From positions 1-15,451 of the forward strand of contig PMCE01000386.1 in assembly GCA_003154025.1 (NCBI GenBank): 15,451 nucleotides of DNA, written 5' to 3'. The position numbers and the translations under genes were made by a program. The notes beneath the pieces are model-generated. The model searched no databases. It saw nothing but the letters and a program-made list of their open reading frames with translations, and had not been told where the DNA came from. Positions 15,110 to 15,451 of this stretch are shown here, piece by piece. Within the stretch, counting starts at the first letter, position 1; each line of letters opens with the position of its first letter. This DNA is from Syntrophaceae bacterium (lineage in GTDB: Bacteria; Desulfobacterota; SM23-61).

Positions 15110-15451
15110 AGACCAAGAGTCAAGAACAACGTCTGAAGGAAAAGTATTTGCGGGAAGAGTCAATTTCGGTGGCCACTTGCCCCGGCTGTGGTCATGGGAT
15201 CCTGCGAGGGCTTATTTTGCGGGTAATTTCCGACCTCGAGTTGGATGAGGGCAACAACCTATTAATGGTGGGCGGGATCGGTTGCGCCGCTTCCTATGTA
15301 AGCACCATATTTAAGGTGGATACTTTGCACACTCTGCATGGTCGAGCGATTGCCTTTGCGACCGGGGCCAAGGTGTTTAATCCCCGGTTAACGGTGATGG
15401 TCATTGGCGGGGACGGAGATATTGGCGACATCGGGGGAAACCATCTCATCC
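15106..15451 (+). CDS. korB: 2-oxoacid:ferredoxin oxidoreductase, beta subunit (KorB-like), cut by the window edge
   Basis: The first 115 residues of the thiamine-diphosphate-binding partner of KorA; the remainder (probably 150 or more residues) lies beyond the window. The start ATG overlaps the korA stop (ATGA, 15106-15109), so the two are translationally coupled. Motifs: CPGCGHG (25-31), GGIGCAASY (57-65), HTLHGRAIAFATGAK (75-89) and the cofactor- and magnesium-binding GGDGDIGDIGGNH (101-113). The usual wording of the last motif is GDGDGLAIGGNH, so the Asp-rich middle is a small variation. No stop or frame break is seen in the visible part. Confidence 0.9.
   Translation, partial: MKTKSQEQRLKEKYLREESISVATCPGCGHGILRGLILRVISDLELDEGNNLLMVGGIGCAASYVSTIFKVDTLHTLHGRAIAFATGAKVFNPRLTVMVIGGDGDIGDIGGNHLI

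Overview
The window looks like part of a catabolic and uptake region from a mid-to-high GC bacterium, most plausibly an anaerobic Desulfobacterota-type (deltaproteobacterial) or similar lineage. That placement is inference. It rests on a ferredoxin-type 2-oxoacid oxidoreductase, two tripartite tricarboxylate transporters (TTT), and an Fe-S old-yellow-enzyme remnant. No rRNA, tRNA, CRISPR array or transposase gene was seen.

Layout. The left edge (1-205) is gene-free and holds a 73-bp palindromic element with 14-bp perfect arms. A small XRE-type regulator (206-457, minus strand) is divergent from an IclR-family regulator (679-1461, plus). The intergenic space between them carries a sigma70-like promoter and three TGCRGAA boxes. 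Downstream, all on the plus strand and closely spaced, lies a first gene set: an HpaH-type hydratase, a RidA-family protein, a COG3618-type amidohydrolase, a short-chain dehydrogenase split by a one-base frameshift, a TTT solute-binding protein (TctC), a fumarylacetoacetate-hydrolase (FAH) family enzyme, and the TTT membrane subunits TctB and TctA. It ends in a heavily broken 2,4-dienoyl-CoA-reductase/old-yellow-enzyme pseudogene (8739-10177).

After a gene-free stretch of about 500 bp with a near-consensus promoter, a second and more AT-rich set begins: TctB, TctA, TctC in that order, then the alpha subunit of a 2-oxoacid:ferredoxin oxidoreductase (KorA-like) and the start of its beta subunit, which is cut by the window edge.

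Working model (inference). The IclR regulator controls import, through the first TTT, of a small carboxylate such as a 2-oxo-dienoate or lactone-type acid. The hydratase, FAH enzyme, RidA protein and amidohydrolase then process it, as in the lower part of a meta-cleavage-like route. No ring-cleavage dioxygenase is visible. The second TTT would deliver a carboxylate connected with ferredoxin-dependent 2-oxoacid oxidation. The two sets differ in base composition, meet at the decaying pseudogene, and are probably of different origin. Most genes belong to known families. The unusual points are the combination, the two broken enzymes and the regulatory DNA.
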